A stretch of 64,000 bases of DNA. It comes from Demequina maris (lineage in GTDB: Bacteria > Actinomycetota > Actinomycetes > Actinomycetales > Demequinaceae). Each line of letters opens with the position of its first letter. Within the stretch, counting starts at the first letter, position 1. Positions 1 through 8,175 of the stretch are shown here, one piece after another. The stretch is taken from contig NZ_BBLX01000010.1 of the NCBI RefSeq assembly GCF_000971155.1, positions 33,725 to 97,724 on the forward strand, given 5' to 3'. The notes beneath the pieces were generated by a model. It searched no databases and was not told where the DNA came from. It saw only the letters and a list, made by a program, of their open reading frames with translations. A program made the translations under genes and the position numbers.

Positions 1-151
1 CCTGCAGGTCCTCGAGGCGCTCGGCGCGCCGCAGGACGATGCGGTCGTACAGCGGGTACGAGCCGGTGAAGTAGTACTGGCCGTCGTGACGCAGGACGCA
101 CGGGTCCGCGCGCTGGAGCACGATCGGGTTCGGGATGATGTCCGTGGGCAC
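1..151 (-). CDS. GH43-family glycoside hydrolase, N-terminus (runs off left edge)
   Basis: Only the first 50 codons are inside the window. They read like the start of a glycosyl hydrolase family 43 enzyme (arabinofuranosidase/xylosidase type): NPIVLQRADP near residue 8, where the Asp of RADP is the usual catalytic base, then the typical YYFTGSYPLYDRIVLRRAE stretch. There is no signal peptide, so the enzyme would be cytoplasmic and act on imported oligosaccharides. The GTG at 151 is chosen because GAGGAGG lies 8 bases upstream. An in-frame ATG at 178 has no ribosome site. A LacI-type palindrome lies about 45 bases upstream. The exact substrate cannot be told from this fragment. Confidence 0.8.
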   Translation of the reverse strand, partial: MPTDIIPNPIVLQRADPCVLRHDGQYYFTGSYPLYDRIVLRRAERLEDLQ

Positions 152-194
152 GGCGTGGCCTCCTCGTCGTTGAGTCATGGACTTCATGAACTGC

Positions 195-210
195 TTTGCA
201 ACGTTGTAAA
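195..210. promoter_or_regulatory. LacI-family operator upstream of the GH43 gene
   Basis: TTTGCAACGTTGTAAA is a 14/16 palindrome centred on CG, the form bound by LacI/GalR proteins with a central CpG. It is AT-rich in a very GC-rich setting and sits 44 bases before the GH43 start. Its half-site (TTGCAACG) differs from the operator next to the LacI gene at 10487, so a different, unseen LacI-family protein probably binds here. Confidence 0.6.
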
Positions 211-319
211 GGAGTGTACGGCACGCTGCGCCACTGTCGGGAACGCGTGGGCCCGCTCGCGGCTCAATCCGGCGCCGATGCCCCTCGCGCCCCTAGCATG
301 AGGCCGAAAGGGGGTGCCC

Positions 320-1981
320 ATGGACGGCGCGTCTCACGAGGCGATCCCGACGGTCCGCGAGCAGATCACGGACATGGTGCGGGCGATGGCGAACGCGGCC
401 TCGCTGCGCGGCGTCGCGCTGGTGGTCGCCGGCGCCATCGTGCTCGCGCTCCCCGCCGCGACCACGTGGATCGCGCAGGTCGTCGCGATCGGCGGGCTCG
501 GCCTCCTGGGCCTCATGGACCTCTTCTACGCGATCACGGGACGCCGCTGGATCGGACGCCGTATCAACAGGGTCGTCGCCGCGCTGCGCGGCCTCATGAC
601 CACGGCCATCGCCGCCCTCCTCGCCTGGATCGCGTACCTGGACCCGTCGGGCGGGGCGCTGAGCCTCGCGGGCGTGGTCGCCGCGGTCGGCGTCTACGTG
701 GCGTTCCGCGGCCTCATCGGCGTGATCGACGTGCTGGTGCGTCCGAACCGCCGCGAGCGGCTCGTCAGGCTCGCCGTCTCCGGCCTCGCGCTCGCCGGCG
801 GCATCCTCGCGGCGCAGGTGCCCGAGTCGATCTCCCGCACCGTGCTGGTGTCCTCTGCGACCGCCGCGATCATCGTCGGCTTCATCCTCATCGCGTGGGG
901 CATCCGCCGCGCGGAGAGCGGCGTCGGCCTCGACCCGGCACACGCCTCGATCGGGCAGGTGCTGTGGGACTGGATCCGCGGCTCCGACATCGGCGACGAG
1001 GCCCGCTCCGAGCAGGTCGAGGCGCTCTACTTCGAGAACCCGGGCCGGCTCAACAAGCTCGGCACGTGGTGGGTGATGCTCGCGCTGTCCGTCGCGATCG
1101 CGACCTTCGCGGTGCTCGCGGACTCGACCGCGGTGGTCATCGGCGCGATGCTCGTCGCGCCGCTGATGACGCCGATCGTCGGCCTCGCGGGCGCGCTCGT
1201 CAACGGCTGGGCGCGGCGCGCGTTCCACTCCGCGGGGCTCGTGGGCGGCGGCGTCGCGGCCGCGATCGCGATCTCCTACGGCCTCGCGTCCTGGTCCCCG
1301 GTGGCGATCACCTTCAGCACCAACTCGCAGATCGTGTCGCGCGTCACGCCGAGCACGGTCGACATGCTCATCGCGCTGGCGGCGGGCGCCGCGGGCGCCT
1401 ACGCGACCGTGAACAAGCGCGTCGCGTCCGGCATCGCGGGCGTCGCGATCGCCGTCGCGCTCGTGCCGCCGCTCGCGGTGGTGGGCGTGAGCCTCAGCGG
1501 CGAGCGGTGGGCCGATGCGGCGGGCGCGCTGCTGCTCTTCCTCACCAACTTCGTGGCGATCGTCCTCGCCGCGTGCGTGGTCTTCATCGCGACCGGCTTC
1601 GCCCAGCCGCGGGTGCTGCGGCGCAACCCGCGCCAGCTGCTGCTCACGCTCTCGCCCTTCGTCATCCTCGCGGCGATCGTGCTGCTGCCCCTCATGCTGA
1701 CCGCCGAGGGCCAGCTCAACACCACCTCGCTCGACCGCGGCGCGGAGAAGGCGGTCGAGGAGTGGCTCGGCGACGACAGCGACTTCGCGATCCGCGACGT
1801 CTCCGTGTCCGGCGGGACGGTGTCGGTGACCGTCGAGGGGCCCGGTGACACGCCCGCGCCCGAGGACCTCCAGCAGAGGCTGCTCGACGCCTTCAACTCG
1901 CCCGTCGCGGTCGAGCTCGTCGTGGTGCCGGTCGAGGTGACGCGCCTGCCGACCGCGACGCCGTCGCCGTCGTTCGGGTAG
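320..1981 (+). CDS. DUF389 membrane protein with N-terminal HdeD/DUF308-like domain
   Basis: This is an integral membrane protein of about 553 residues. Residues 25-185 form short hydrophobic hairpins resembling the HdeD/DUF308 family. After a cytoplasmic linker, residues 240-470 carry the DUF389 core, with the family signature ADSTAVVIGAMLVAPLMTPI near residue 268 and further helices. The last 90 residues are soluble and end in a Thr/Pro/Ser-rich tail. The function of DUF389 is unknown; a transport or osmotic-stress role is sometimes proposed. ATG 320 follows AAAGGGGG at good spacing. A GTG at 314 is the alternative start. The gene appears monocistronic. Confidence 0.8.
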   Translation: MDGASHEAIPTVREQITDMVRAMANAASLRGVALVVAGAIVLALPAATTWIAQVVAIGGLGLLGLMDLFYAITGRRWIGRRINRVVAALRGLMTTAIAALLAWIAYLDPSGGALSLAGVVAAVGVYVAFRGLIGVIDVLVRPNRRERLVRLAVSGLALAGGILAAQVPESISRTVLVSSATAAIIVGFILIAWGIRRAESGVGLDPAHASIGQVLWDWIRGSDIGDEARSEQVEALYFENPGRLNKLGTWWVMLALSVAIATFAVLADSTAVVIGAMLVAPLMTPIVGLAGALVNGWARRAFHSAGLVGGGVAAAIAISYGLASWSPVAITFSTNSQIVSRVTPSTVDMLIALAAGAAGAYATVNKRVASGIAGVAIAVALVPPLAVVGVSLSGERWADAAGALLLFLTNFVAIVLAACVVFIATGFAQPRVLRRNPRQLLLTLSPFVILAAIVLLPLMLTAEGQLNTTSLDRGAEKAVEEWLGDDSDFAIRDVSVSGGTVSVTVEGPGDTPAPEDLQQRLLDAFNSPVAVELVVVPVEVTRLPTATPSPSFG

Positions 1982-2013
1982 TCCCCCTTCGCACCCGGCG
2001 GGCGTACCGTGAG

Positions 2014-2679
2014 GTGGTGAGGACGATGCGGCGGTGGCCGGCGTTGGCGGTCCTGGCGGTGGCCGTCCTCGCGGGGTGCACGGCGAGCCCCGAGCCCGAG
2101 GTGTCGCCGAGCGCGACGGCCTCCGCCAGCGCCTCTGCTTCGGCTTCGCCCGCCGCGTCCCCGGACGACTCGGCGTCGCCCTCCGCGACCGCGACCGCCG
2201 CCGACGGCTGCCCGGCCTTCGACACCACGGGCGCGAGCGCATCGTCCGACGACTGGTCCGGCGACCTCAGCGCCGACCTGTGGGGAGTGACGATGCGGGT
2301 GGGCACCCACGAGTGCTACGACCGCTGGGTGATGGAGTTCAAGGGCAAGGGCGCGATGCCCGGGTGGTCGGTCACGCCGCATGCCGCGAGCGTGTTCACG
2401 GTCGACGGCTCGGGCGACGATCTCTCCCCCGCGCTCACCGGGAACGCCTCGCTCGAGGTGAGCTTCGGCGCCTGGTACGACGGCACCGTGCTCGAGAAGG
2501 CGCCCTACGAGGGCCCCAAGACCGTCATGACCGGCGGGTTCGTCGCGATCCAGGAGGCACGGATCGTGGGCGCGTTCGAGGGCATCACCCAGGTGGGCAT
2601 CGGGCTCGACTCGCTGCGGCCGTACCGGGTGATGTGGCTCGAGGGCCCGCCGCGGCTGGTGGTGGACGTCGCGAAGTAG
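2014..2679 (+). CDS. Lipoprotein with AMIN-like domain
   Basis: This is a secreted lipoprotein of about 221 residues. An RR-containing signal peptide ends in the lipobox LAGC (Cys about residue 22). A low-complexity Ser/Ala/Pro/Glu linker of about 40 residues follows, as in many actinobacterial lipoproteins. The C-terminal 150 residues (RVGTHECYDRWVMEF ... PPRLVVDV) look like the AMIN-like beta domain that follows such linkers in actinobacteria; its ligand is unknown. GTG codons at 2014 and 2017 and ATG at 2026 are possible starts. TACCGT at 2005-2010 could be the -10 of a nearly leaderless mRNA starting near 2017. Confidence 0.7.
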   Translation: MVRTMRRWPALAVLAVAVLAGCTASPEPEVSPSATASASASASASPAASPDDSASPSATATAADGCPAFDTTGASASSDDWSGDLSADLWGVTMRVGTHECYDRWVMEFKGKGAMPGWSVTPHAASVFTVDGSGDDLSPALTGNASLEVSFGAWYDGTVLEKAPYEGPKTVMTGGFVAIQEARIVGAFEGITQVGIGLDSLRPYRVMWLEGPPRLVVDVAK

Positions 2680-2683
2680 CGGC

Positions 2684-2804
2684 CCCCGCGGGCGCCTCTC
2701 CACACATCGGTCGGGATGTGAACGTCCACACGTGCAACTTCGGACGCAAACCGGGAGTGGAGCGGCCCAAGTTGCAGAATCTGTGTGGAGAGGCGCCCGC
2801 GGGG
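2684..2804. repeat. Nested perfect inverted repeat between convergent genes
   Basis: A 23-bp perfect inverted repeat has arms at 2684-2706 and 2782-2804 (core GGCGCCTCTCCACACA and its complement) separated by 75 bp. Inside the loop a second inverted repeat, TGCAACTT (2733-2740) and AAGTTGCA (2769-2776), is nested. The element fills the gap between the convergent lipoprotein and GH42 genes. It is far longer than a normal terminator and could be a MITE-like element or a bidirectional terminator. No transposase is nearby. Confidence 0.85.
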
Positions 2805-2811
2805 CGGCGGC

Positions 2812-4770
2812 TCAGACCACCCGCACCTCGCCCGCCTCCAGGTTCGCCGATCCGCCGTCCCACTCGACCTCGGCCGCCGTGGCGCCGTGGTTGATGAGGA
2901 ACAGCCGGTCCCCGCGGCGCACCGCCTCGAGCTCGGGCGATGCGGACCGCGCCACCGGGGTCACGCCCGAGTCCGCGAGCAGCCGCGCGACGATGGCGTC
3001 GGCGAGCTCGTCGGAAGGCTGGGTCGCGACGTACCAGGCCGCACCCGCGCCGTCGGCGCCCGCGCGGCGCGTGATGGCGGGACCGCCTGCGGCGAGCCCC
3101 TCGGTGAAGGTCGCGAGCACGTCGGCGGAATCGGCGTGGACCACCTCGGACCAGCCCTCGATGCCGCCCGCGAGCTCGCCCTCGAGGCGGGACACGGGCA
3201 CGGTCGCGGGGGCGTCGAAGAACTGGTCGGGCTGCGCGTAGGGCGCGAACTCCTCGACGCGGACGCCGAGCAGCTCCTGCCAGGACCCCAGGTAGCCGCC
3301 GGGCAGCACACCCAGCCCGGGGTCGAGGATCGCGGACTGGTACGTCACCAGCACGGTCGCGCCGCGCTCCGACGCCGCCGCGACCCGCGCCTGCACCTCG
3401 GGGGTCACCACCTGCATCGTCGGGACGATGACGAGGTCGTAGCCGTCGAGCGACGAGTCCTTCGACGCGAAGTCGACGGTGACGCCCGCGCGGTAGAGCG
3501 CCCCGTGCCACGCGAGCACCGCGCGGATGTAGGACACGCGGGCGGGGGTGTCGGTCTGCTCGACCGCCCACCACGAGTCCCAGTCGAACATCACGGCCAC
3601 ACGGGACGGCACGCGGTCGCCGATGACGGAGGTGAGGCCCGCGAGCTCCTCGCCCAGTGCGCAGACGTCCCGGTAGATCCGGGTGTCCTCGCCGGCGTGG
3701 GGCACCATCGCGGAGTGGAACTTCTCGGAGCCCCGCACCGACTGGCGCCACTGGAACTGCATGATGCCGTCCGCGCCACGAGCGATGGACTGGAGCGACA
3801 GGCGGCGGAACATGCCCTCCGCCTTGGGCGCGTTGCGGGGACGCCAGTTCACCGCGGAGGTCGCCTGCTCCATGAGGATCCACGGCTTGCCGCCGGCGAG
3901 CGAGCGCATGAGGTCGCGCACGGCCGCGGCGAACGGGATCGCACGCGGGTCCGCGGGGTCGGGGTAGGCGTCGTCGGTGACGAAGTCGACGTGCTCGGCC
4001 CAGCGCCAGTAGTCGGCGGGCTTGAAGAAGCCCATGAAGTTGGTGGTGATGGGCTTGTCCGAGCGCGCCCGGATGATGTCGCACTCCATGCGGTGGAGCG
4101 CAAGGAGGGCGTCGGAGCTGAAGCGGTCGAAGTCGAGCTGCTGCGTCGGGTTGATCGACGCGGGCGCCGCGCGGGGCGGCATGACCTCGTCGAACGACGC
4201 GTAGTGCTGCGACCAGAAGGCGGTGCCCCACGCATCGTTCAGCGCCTCGATGTCGCCGTAGCGCTCCTCGAGCCACACGCGGAAGGCGGCCGCGGACTCG
4301 TCGGAGTAGCAGCGCGGCACGTGGCAGCCGTACTCGTTGTTGACGTGCCACGCGATGACGGCGGGGTGGTCGGCGTAGCGCTCGACGATGCGCGTCGCGA
4401 GCCGGGCGGCGTAGGTCCGGTAGGTCGCGGAGCTGGGGCTGTAGTGCTGGCGCGAGCCGACGCCGAGCACGGTGCCGTCGGCCATCACCGGGAGCATGTC
4501 GGGGTGCGCGCGCGTGAGCCACGGCGGCGGCGCCGCGGTCGCGGTCGCGAGGTCCACGGCGATGCCGCCGGCGTGAAGCCGGTCGATCACGTCGTCGAGC
4601 CAGGCGAAGTCGAACTCGCCGTCCGCGGGCTCGAGCTTGGCCCAAGAGAAGACCGCGACCGTCGCGACGGTGACGCCGGCGCGGCGCATGAGGCGCACAT
4701 CGTCGTCCCACACGTCGGGGGTCCACTGCTCGGGGTTGTAGTCGCCGCCGTACCAGAGGCTGCTGAACAT
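2812..4770 (-). CDS. GH42 beta-galactosidase
   Basis: This cytoplasmic glycoside hydrolase family 42 enzyme has 652 residues, normal for the family. It opens with MFSSLWYGGDYNPEQW, the typical start. The acid/base Glu lies in HVNNEYG (about residue 148) and the nucleophile Glu in LMEQATSAVNW (about residue 300). A trimerisation domain and a C-terminal beta domain follow. It would cut terminal beta-galactosides from imported galacto-oligosaccharides. ATG 4770 has AAGGAG upstream; longer in-frame extensions lack support. It is the last gene of the operon starting at 10305, 82 bases after the second permease. Expected regulation is by the LacI protein at 10487. Confidence 0.92.
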   Translation of the reverse strand: MFSSLWYGGDYNPEQWTPDVWDDDVRLMRRAGVTVATVAVFSWAKLEPADGEFDFAWLDDVIDRLHAGGIAVDLATATAAPPPWLTRAHPDMLPVMADGTVLGVGSRQHYSPSSATYRTYAARLATRIVERYADHPAVIAWHVNNEYGCHVPRCYSDESAAAFRVWLEERYGDIEALNDAWGTAFWSQHYASFDEVMPPRAAPASINPTQQLDFDRFSSDALLALHRMECDIIRARSDKPITTNFMGFFKPADYWRWAEHVDFVTDDAYPDPADPRAIPFAAAVRDLMRSLAGGKPWILMEQATSAVNWRPRNAPKAEGMFRRLSLQSIARGADGIMQFQWRQSVRGSEKFHSAMVPHAGEDTRIYRDVCALGEELAGLTSVIGDRVPSRVAVMFDWDSWWAVEQTDTPARVSYIRAVLAWHGALYRAGVTVDFASKDSSLDGYDLVIVPTMQVVTPEVQARVAAASERGATVLVTYQSAILDPGLGVLPGGYLGSWQELLGVRVEEFAPYAQPDQFFDAPATVPVSRLEGELAGGIEGWSEVVHADSADVLATFTEGLAAGGPAITRRAGADGAGAAWYVATQPSDELADAIVARLLADSGVTPVARSASPELEAVRRGDRLFLINHGATAAEVEWDGGSANLEAGEVRVV

Positions 4771-4852
4771 CGGTGGTGCTCCTTGGTCGAGTGGTGCGGT
4801 GAGAGGACCCGGCCGCCGGGGCGGGAGGCGGTGCCCCGGCGACCGGTCTCCC

Positions 4853-5776
4853 TCAGCCCTTGACGCTTCCGGCCGAGAGTCCACTCTGCCAGTAGCGCTG
4901 GAGGAACAGGAACGCGACGATCAGCGGGACGATGCTGATGAACGAGCCGGTGATCACGGTCGAGAACAGCACCTCGCCGCCGCCGCCGGACGTGCCCGCG
5001 GACTGCATCTGCGCAAGGCCCACCGTGAGCGGGTAGAGGTCCGAGCTGTTGAGCATGATTAGCGGCAGGAAGTAGTTGTTCCACGTCGCCACCAGCGCGA
5101 ACAGCAGCACCGTGATGAAGCCGGGCACCATCAGGCGGAAGGCCACCTGGACGAAGGTCCGCAGCTCCCCCGCCCCGTCCACGCGGGCCGCCTCGAGCAG
5201 CGAGTCCGGGACCGCGTCGGCGGCGTAGACCCGCATGAGGAACACGCCGAACGGGCTCACGAGCGACGGGACGATGATCGCCCACACGGTGTTGGTGAGC
5301 CCCGCGGAGCTGAACAGCAGGTACGTGGGGAGCGCGAGCGCGGTGAGCGGGATCATGATCGCGCCGAGAACGATGCTGAACATCGCGTTCGAGCCGAAGA
5401 AGCGGTACTTCGCGAAGCCGTAGCCGGCCATGGTCGCGAGGAACGATGCGCCGACCGCGCTGACGCCCGCGTACAGGAGCGTGTTGAGCGCCCAGCGGCC
5501 GAAGATGCCGTCCTTGTAGCCGAACACGGACTGGATGTTGTCCCACAGCGCGAAGCTGTCGCCGAACCAGAACCCGAAGGTCGAGAACAGGTCGCCGGTG
5601 TTCTTGGTGCTGGCGATCGCGAGCCACACGAGCGGCAGCAGGAAGTACAGCGCGAGCGCCCACACGATGATCGACAGCGGGGTGCTGCGGTCGCGGCCGC
5701 GACGGTGGCGCGAGGGGCGGGGCTTGTGGAGGCCGGCGGCGGAGGCCGTGCCGCCGGATGACATCGTGGCGGTCAT
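4853..5776 (-). CDS. ABC sugar transporter permease (MalG-like)
   Basis: This inner-membrane permease of the carbohydrate uptake CUT1 family has 307 residues and six predicted membrane helices. The EAA loop that contacts the ATPase reads SLLEAARVDGAGELRTF (about residue 198). The start ATG overlaps the stop of the upstream permease (ATGA), which implies translational coupling. It pairs with that permease and the binding protein at 6799 to import an oligosaccharide, probably a galactoside, given a GH42 gene on each side. No ATPase gene is in the operon. In actinobacteria a shared ATPase of the MsiK type usually serves such importers; that is family knowledge. Confidence 0.92.
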   Translation of the reverse strand: MTATMSSGGTASAAGLHKPRPSRHRRGRDRSTPLSIIVWALALYFLLPLVWLAIASTKNTGDLFSTFGFWFGDSFALWDNIQSVFGYKDGIFGRWALNTLLYAGVSAVGASFLATMAGYGFAKYRFFGSNAMFSIVLGAIMIPLTALALPTYLLFSSAGLTNTVWAIIVPSLVSPFGVFLMRVYAADAVPDSLLEAARVDGAGELRTFVQVAFRLMVPGFITVLLFALVATWNNYFLPLIMLNSSDLYPLTVGLAQMQSAGTSGGGGEVLFSTVITGSFISIVPLIVAFLFLQRYWQSGLSAGSVKG

Positions 5777-6726
5777 CGCCGCACCTTCCTCTCGGCGCGC
5801 TGCGAGCCGAGCTGCACCACGTACGACATCACCGCGATGACGAGGCCGAGCAGGAACGCGATGGCCGCGGCGTAGTTGACGTCCTGGTTCACGAACGCGA
5901 CGTTGTAGGCGTAGAAGTTCGGCGTGAAGCCGTTGGTGATGACCACCGGCGCGATGGCGTCGAGCAGCGCCGGCTCGTTGAAGAGCTGGAACGTGCCGAT
6001 CACCGAGAAGATGACGGTGAGCATGATCGCGGGCTTGATCGCCGGGATCTTGATGCTGAGCGCGATGCGGATGCGGCTGGCGCCGTCGATCGCCGCGGCC
6101 TCGTAGAGCTCGGTGGGGATCGCGCGGAGCGCGGCGTACATGATGATCATGTTGTAGCCCACGTACTCCCACGTGACGATGTTCATCATCGACCCGAGGA
6201 TGCTCGACTCGCCCAGGAGGTCGGGCGGCTGCAGGCCCACCGCCTCGAAGGCCTGGGTGATGGGGCCGAAGTCGGGGCCGTAGAGGTAGCCCCACATGAG
6301 CGTCGCGACGACGCCGGGGACCGCGTACGGCATGAAGGCGAGCAGGCGCGCGCTGCGGGCGGCGCGGGTGCGGCCGCTGTCGATCGCGAGCGCGAGGAAC
6401 AGCGCGACGCCCAGCATGATCGGCACCTGGATGACGAGGAAGAGCGCCATGCGCCCGACGCCGCCGAGGAAGGCCGGGTCGGTGAGCGCCTCGGCGAAGT
6501 TCTTGAGCCCCACGAATGACGTGCCGCCGATGAGCTTGCTCTCGAAGAGGCTGAGGTACGCGGCGTAGCCGAGCGGCACAAGGATCATCGCGATGAACAG
6601 CACCATGAACGGCACGACGAAGAGGAAGCCTGCGAGGGGGTGCCCGCGATGGCCGCGGCGCGCCGCGCGACCGGGCGACCTGCGCGTCGCCGGCGGATCG
6701 GCGGAGCTGACGGTGGTGACGGCCAT
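5773..6726 (-). CDS. ABC sugar transporter permease (MalF-like)
   Basis: This is the 317-residue partner permease of the CUT1 importer. An Arg-rich cytoplasmic N-terminus precedes six membrane helices starting near residue 32 (LAGFLFVVPFMVLFIAMILV). The EAA loop is ELYEAAAIDGASRIRIALSI (about residue 213). It starts 72 bases after the binding-protein gene and overlaps the next permease by four bases. Together the two permeases form the membrane channel for the sugar delivered by the lipoprotein encoded at 6799. Confidence 0.92.
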   Translation of the reverse strand: MAVTTVSSADPPATRRSPGRAARRGHRGHPLAGFLFVVPFMVLFIAMILVPLGYAAYLSLFESKLIGGTSFVGLKNFAEALTDPAFLGGVGRMALFLVIQVPIMLGVALFLALAIDSGRTRAARSARLLAFMPYAVPGVVATLMWGYLYGPDFGPITQAFEAVGLQPPDLLGESSILGSMMNIVTWEYVGYNMIIMYAALRAIPTELYEAAAIDGASRIRIALSIKIPAIKPAIMLTVIFSVIGTFQLFNEPALLDAIAPVVITNGFTPNFYAYNVAFVNQDVNYAAAIAFLLGLVIAVMSYVVQLGSQRAERKVRR

Positions 6727-6798
6727 GGGAGGCCCTCCTTCACTGCGTTGTGAGGGTGGTGGCGGGGGCGCCGATGCGCGGCGCCCCCGCCCTTGCTG

Positions 6799-8160
6799 CT
6801 ACTCGATCGTGAAGCCCTGCTCGGTCGCGTAGTCGACGATCTCCTGCTGCCAGTCGTCGAGCGCGGCGACCGCGTCGCCCTTCTTCTCCCACGCGACGCC
6901 CACGGTCTCGTTGTACGCCGAGAGGACGAACTCGTTGAACGGGAGCCACTCGAAGGTCGGGTCGACCGTGGCGGAGATGTCCGCGAACTCGGCGTTCACC
7001 TCCTGGCCGCCGAAGAACTCGACGGGCTGGTCGGCGTACTCCGGGTCCTCGAGGAGCGACTTGAGCGCCGGGTAGAGGAACTGCTCGGTCGCGAACATCG
7101 TCGTCGGCTCGGGCTCGTGGTTGATCCAGCGCGCGAGCTCGTAGGCCGCGATCGGGTTCTCCGTCGTGGAGAGCACCGCGTTGGACGAGCCGCCCCAGTT
7201 GCCGGACACCGGGTTCGCGGCGTCCCACTGCGGCAGCGGCGCCGCGCGCCACTTGCCGGCGGTGCCCTCGGCCGTGCCCTGGAGGAAGATCGGGCCCCAG
7301 GCGGGGACGAGCCAGCCGGCGTAGTGGCCGTTGGCGATGTTCTGGAACCAGTTGTCGGTCCAGCCCGCGTCGGTGGACACGAGGTCCGCCTGGACGAGGT
7401 CCTGCCAGTACTGGACGACCTCCTTGACCTCGGGCGAGTTCACGTTGATCGACACGGTCTCCGCGCCGTCGTAGCCGAACGGGTCGAGGCCCGCCTGCCA
7501 CAGCAGCGCGATCAGCTGGACGGGCTCGTTCGCCGCGAGGTTCGAGATGTACGAGCCGGTCTTCTCCTTCACCTGCTTCGCGGCCTCGGCGTACTCGTCG
7601 TACGTCTCGGGCGCGCCGTCGAGGCCGGCCTCCTGGAGGATGTCATCCCGGTAGAGGTTGCCCATGGGGCCGGTGTCCTGCGGGATCGCCCACACGCCCG
7701 CATCGTTCGCCACCTGGTTCCAGACCCAGTCGACGTAGTCGCCGCCCAGGTCGCGGGCGCCGTACTCCGACAGGTCGAGCAGCGAGCCGGTGAGGTTGAA
7801 GGTCGGGATGTACATGTACTCGATCTGGGCGACGTCGGGTGCGCCCTCGCCGGACTCGAGCGCCGAGCGCAGCTTCTGGTAGTGCTCGAGGCCCTGGCCC
7901 ACGTTCTCGACGGTGACGTCGATCGCGGGGTACTCCTCCTCGAAGAGCGCGATCTCGTTCTCGATGTCGGGGACCCACGTCCAGAACGTCAGCTTGGTCG
8001 GGGTGGTCATGGCCTCGTCGAAGGCGTCCGAGGCGATGGGCTCGGCGCTCGCGCCGTCGCCGCCGCCATCGCCGTCGCCGGAGCTGCAGCCGGTGGCGAT
8101 CAGGGAGAAGGCGGCGGCAGTTCCTGCCAGCGCCATTGCTGTCCTACGTGCCTTGTTCAT
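6799..8160 (-). CDS. Sugar-binding lipoprotein of ABC importer
   Basis: This is the extracellular solute-binding protein (family 1) of the galactoside importer, 453 residues. The signal peptide MNKARRTAMALAGTAAAFS ends in the lipobox IATGC, so the mature protein is anchored by a lipid-modified Cys and begins with a flexible Gly/Asp/Ser segment. Many Trp residues (FWTWVPD, WVWNQV, NWGGSSNAVL) would stack on sugar rings. It starts 15 bases after the GH42 gene at 8176 and precedes the two permeases, the usual order for such operons. Confidence 0.92.
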   Translation of the reverse strand: MNKARRTAMALAGTAAAFSLIATGCSSGDGDGGGDGASAEPIASDAFDEAMTTPTKLTFWTWVPDIENEIALFEEEYPAIDVTVENVGQGLEHYQKLRSALESGEGAPDVAQIEYMYIPTFNLTGSLLDLSEYGARDLGGDYVDWVWNQVANDAGVWAIPQDTGPMGNLYRDDILQEAGLDGAPETYDEYAEAAKQVKEKTGSYISNLAANEPVQLIALLWQAGLDPFGYDGAETVSINVNSPEVKEVVQYWQDLVQADLVSTDAGWTDNWFQNIANGHYAGWLVPAWGPIFLQGTAEGTAGKWRAAPLPQWDAANPVSGNWGGSSNAVLSTTENPIAAYELARWINHEPEPTTMFATEQFLYPALKSLLEDPEYADQPVEFFGGQEVNAEFADISATVDPTFEWLPFNEFVLSAYNETVGVAWEKKGDAVAALDDWQQEIVDYATEQGFTIE

Positions 8161-8175
8161 TCCTGTTCCTTCTCT

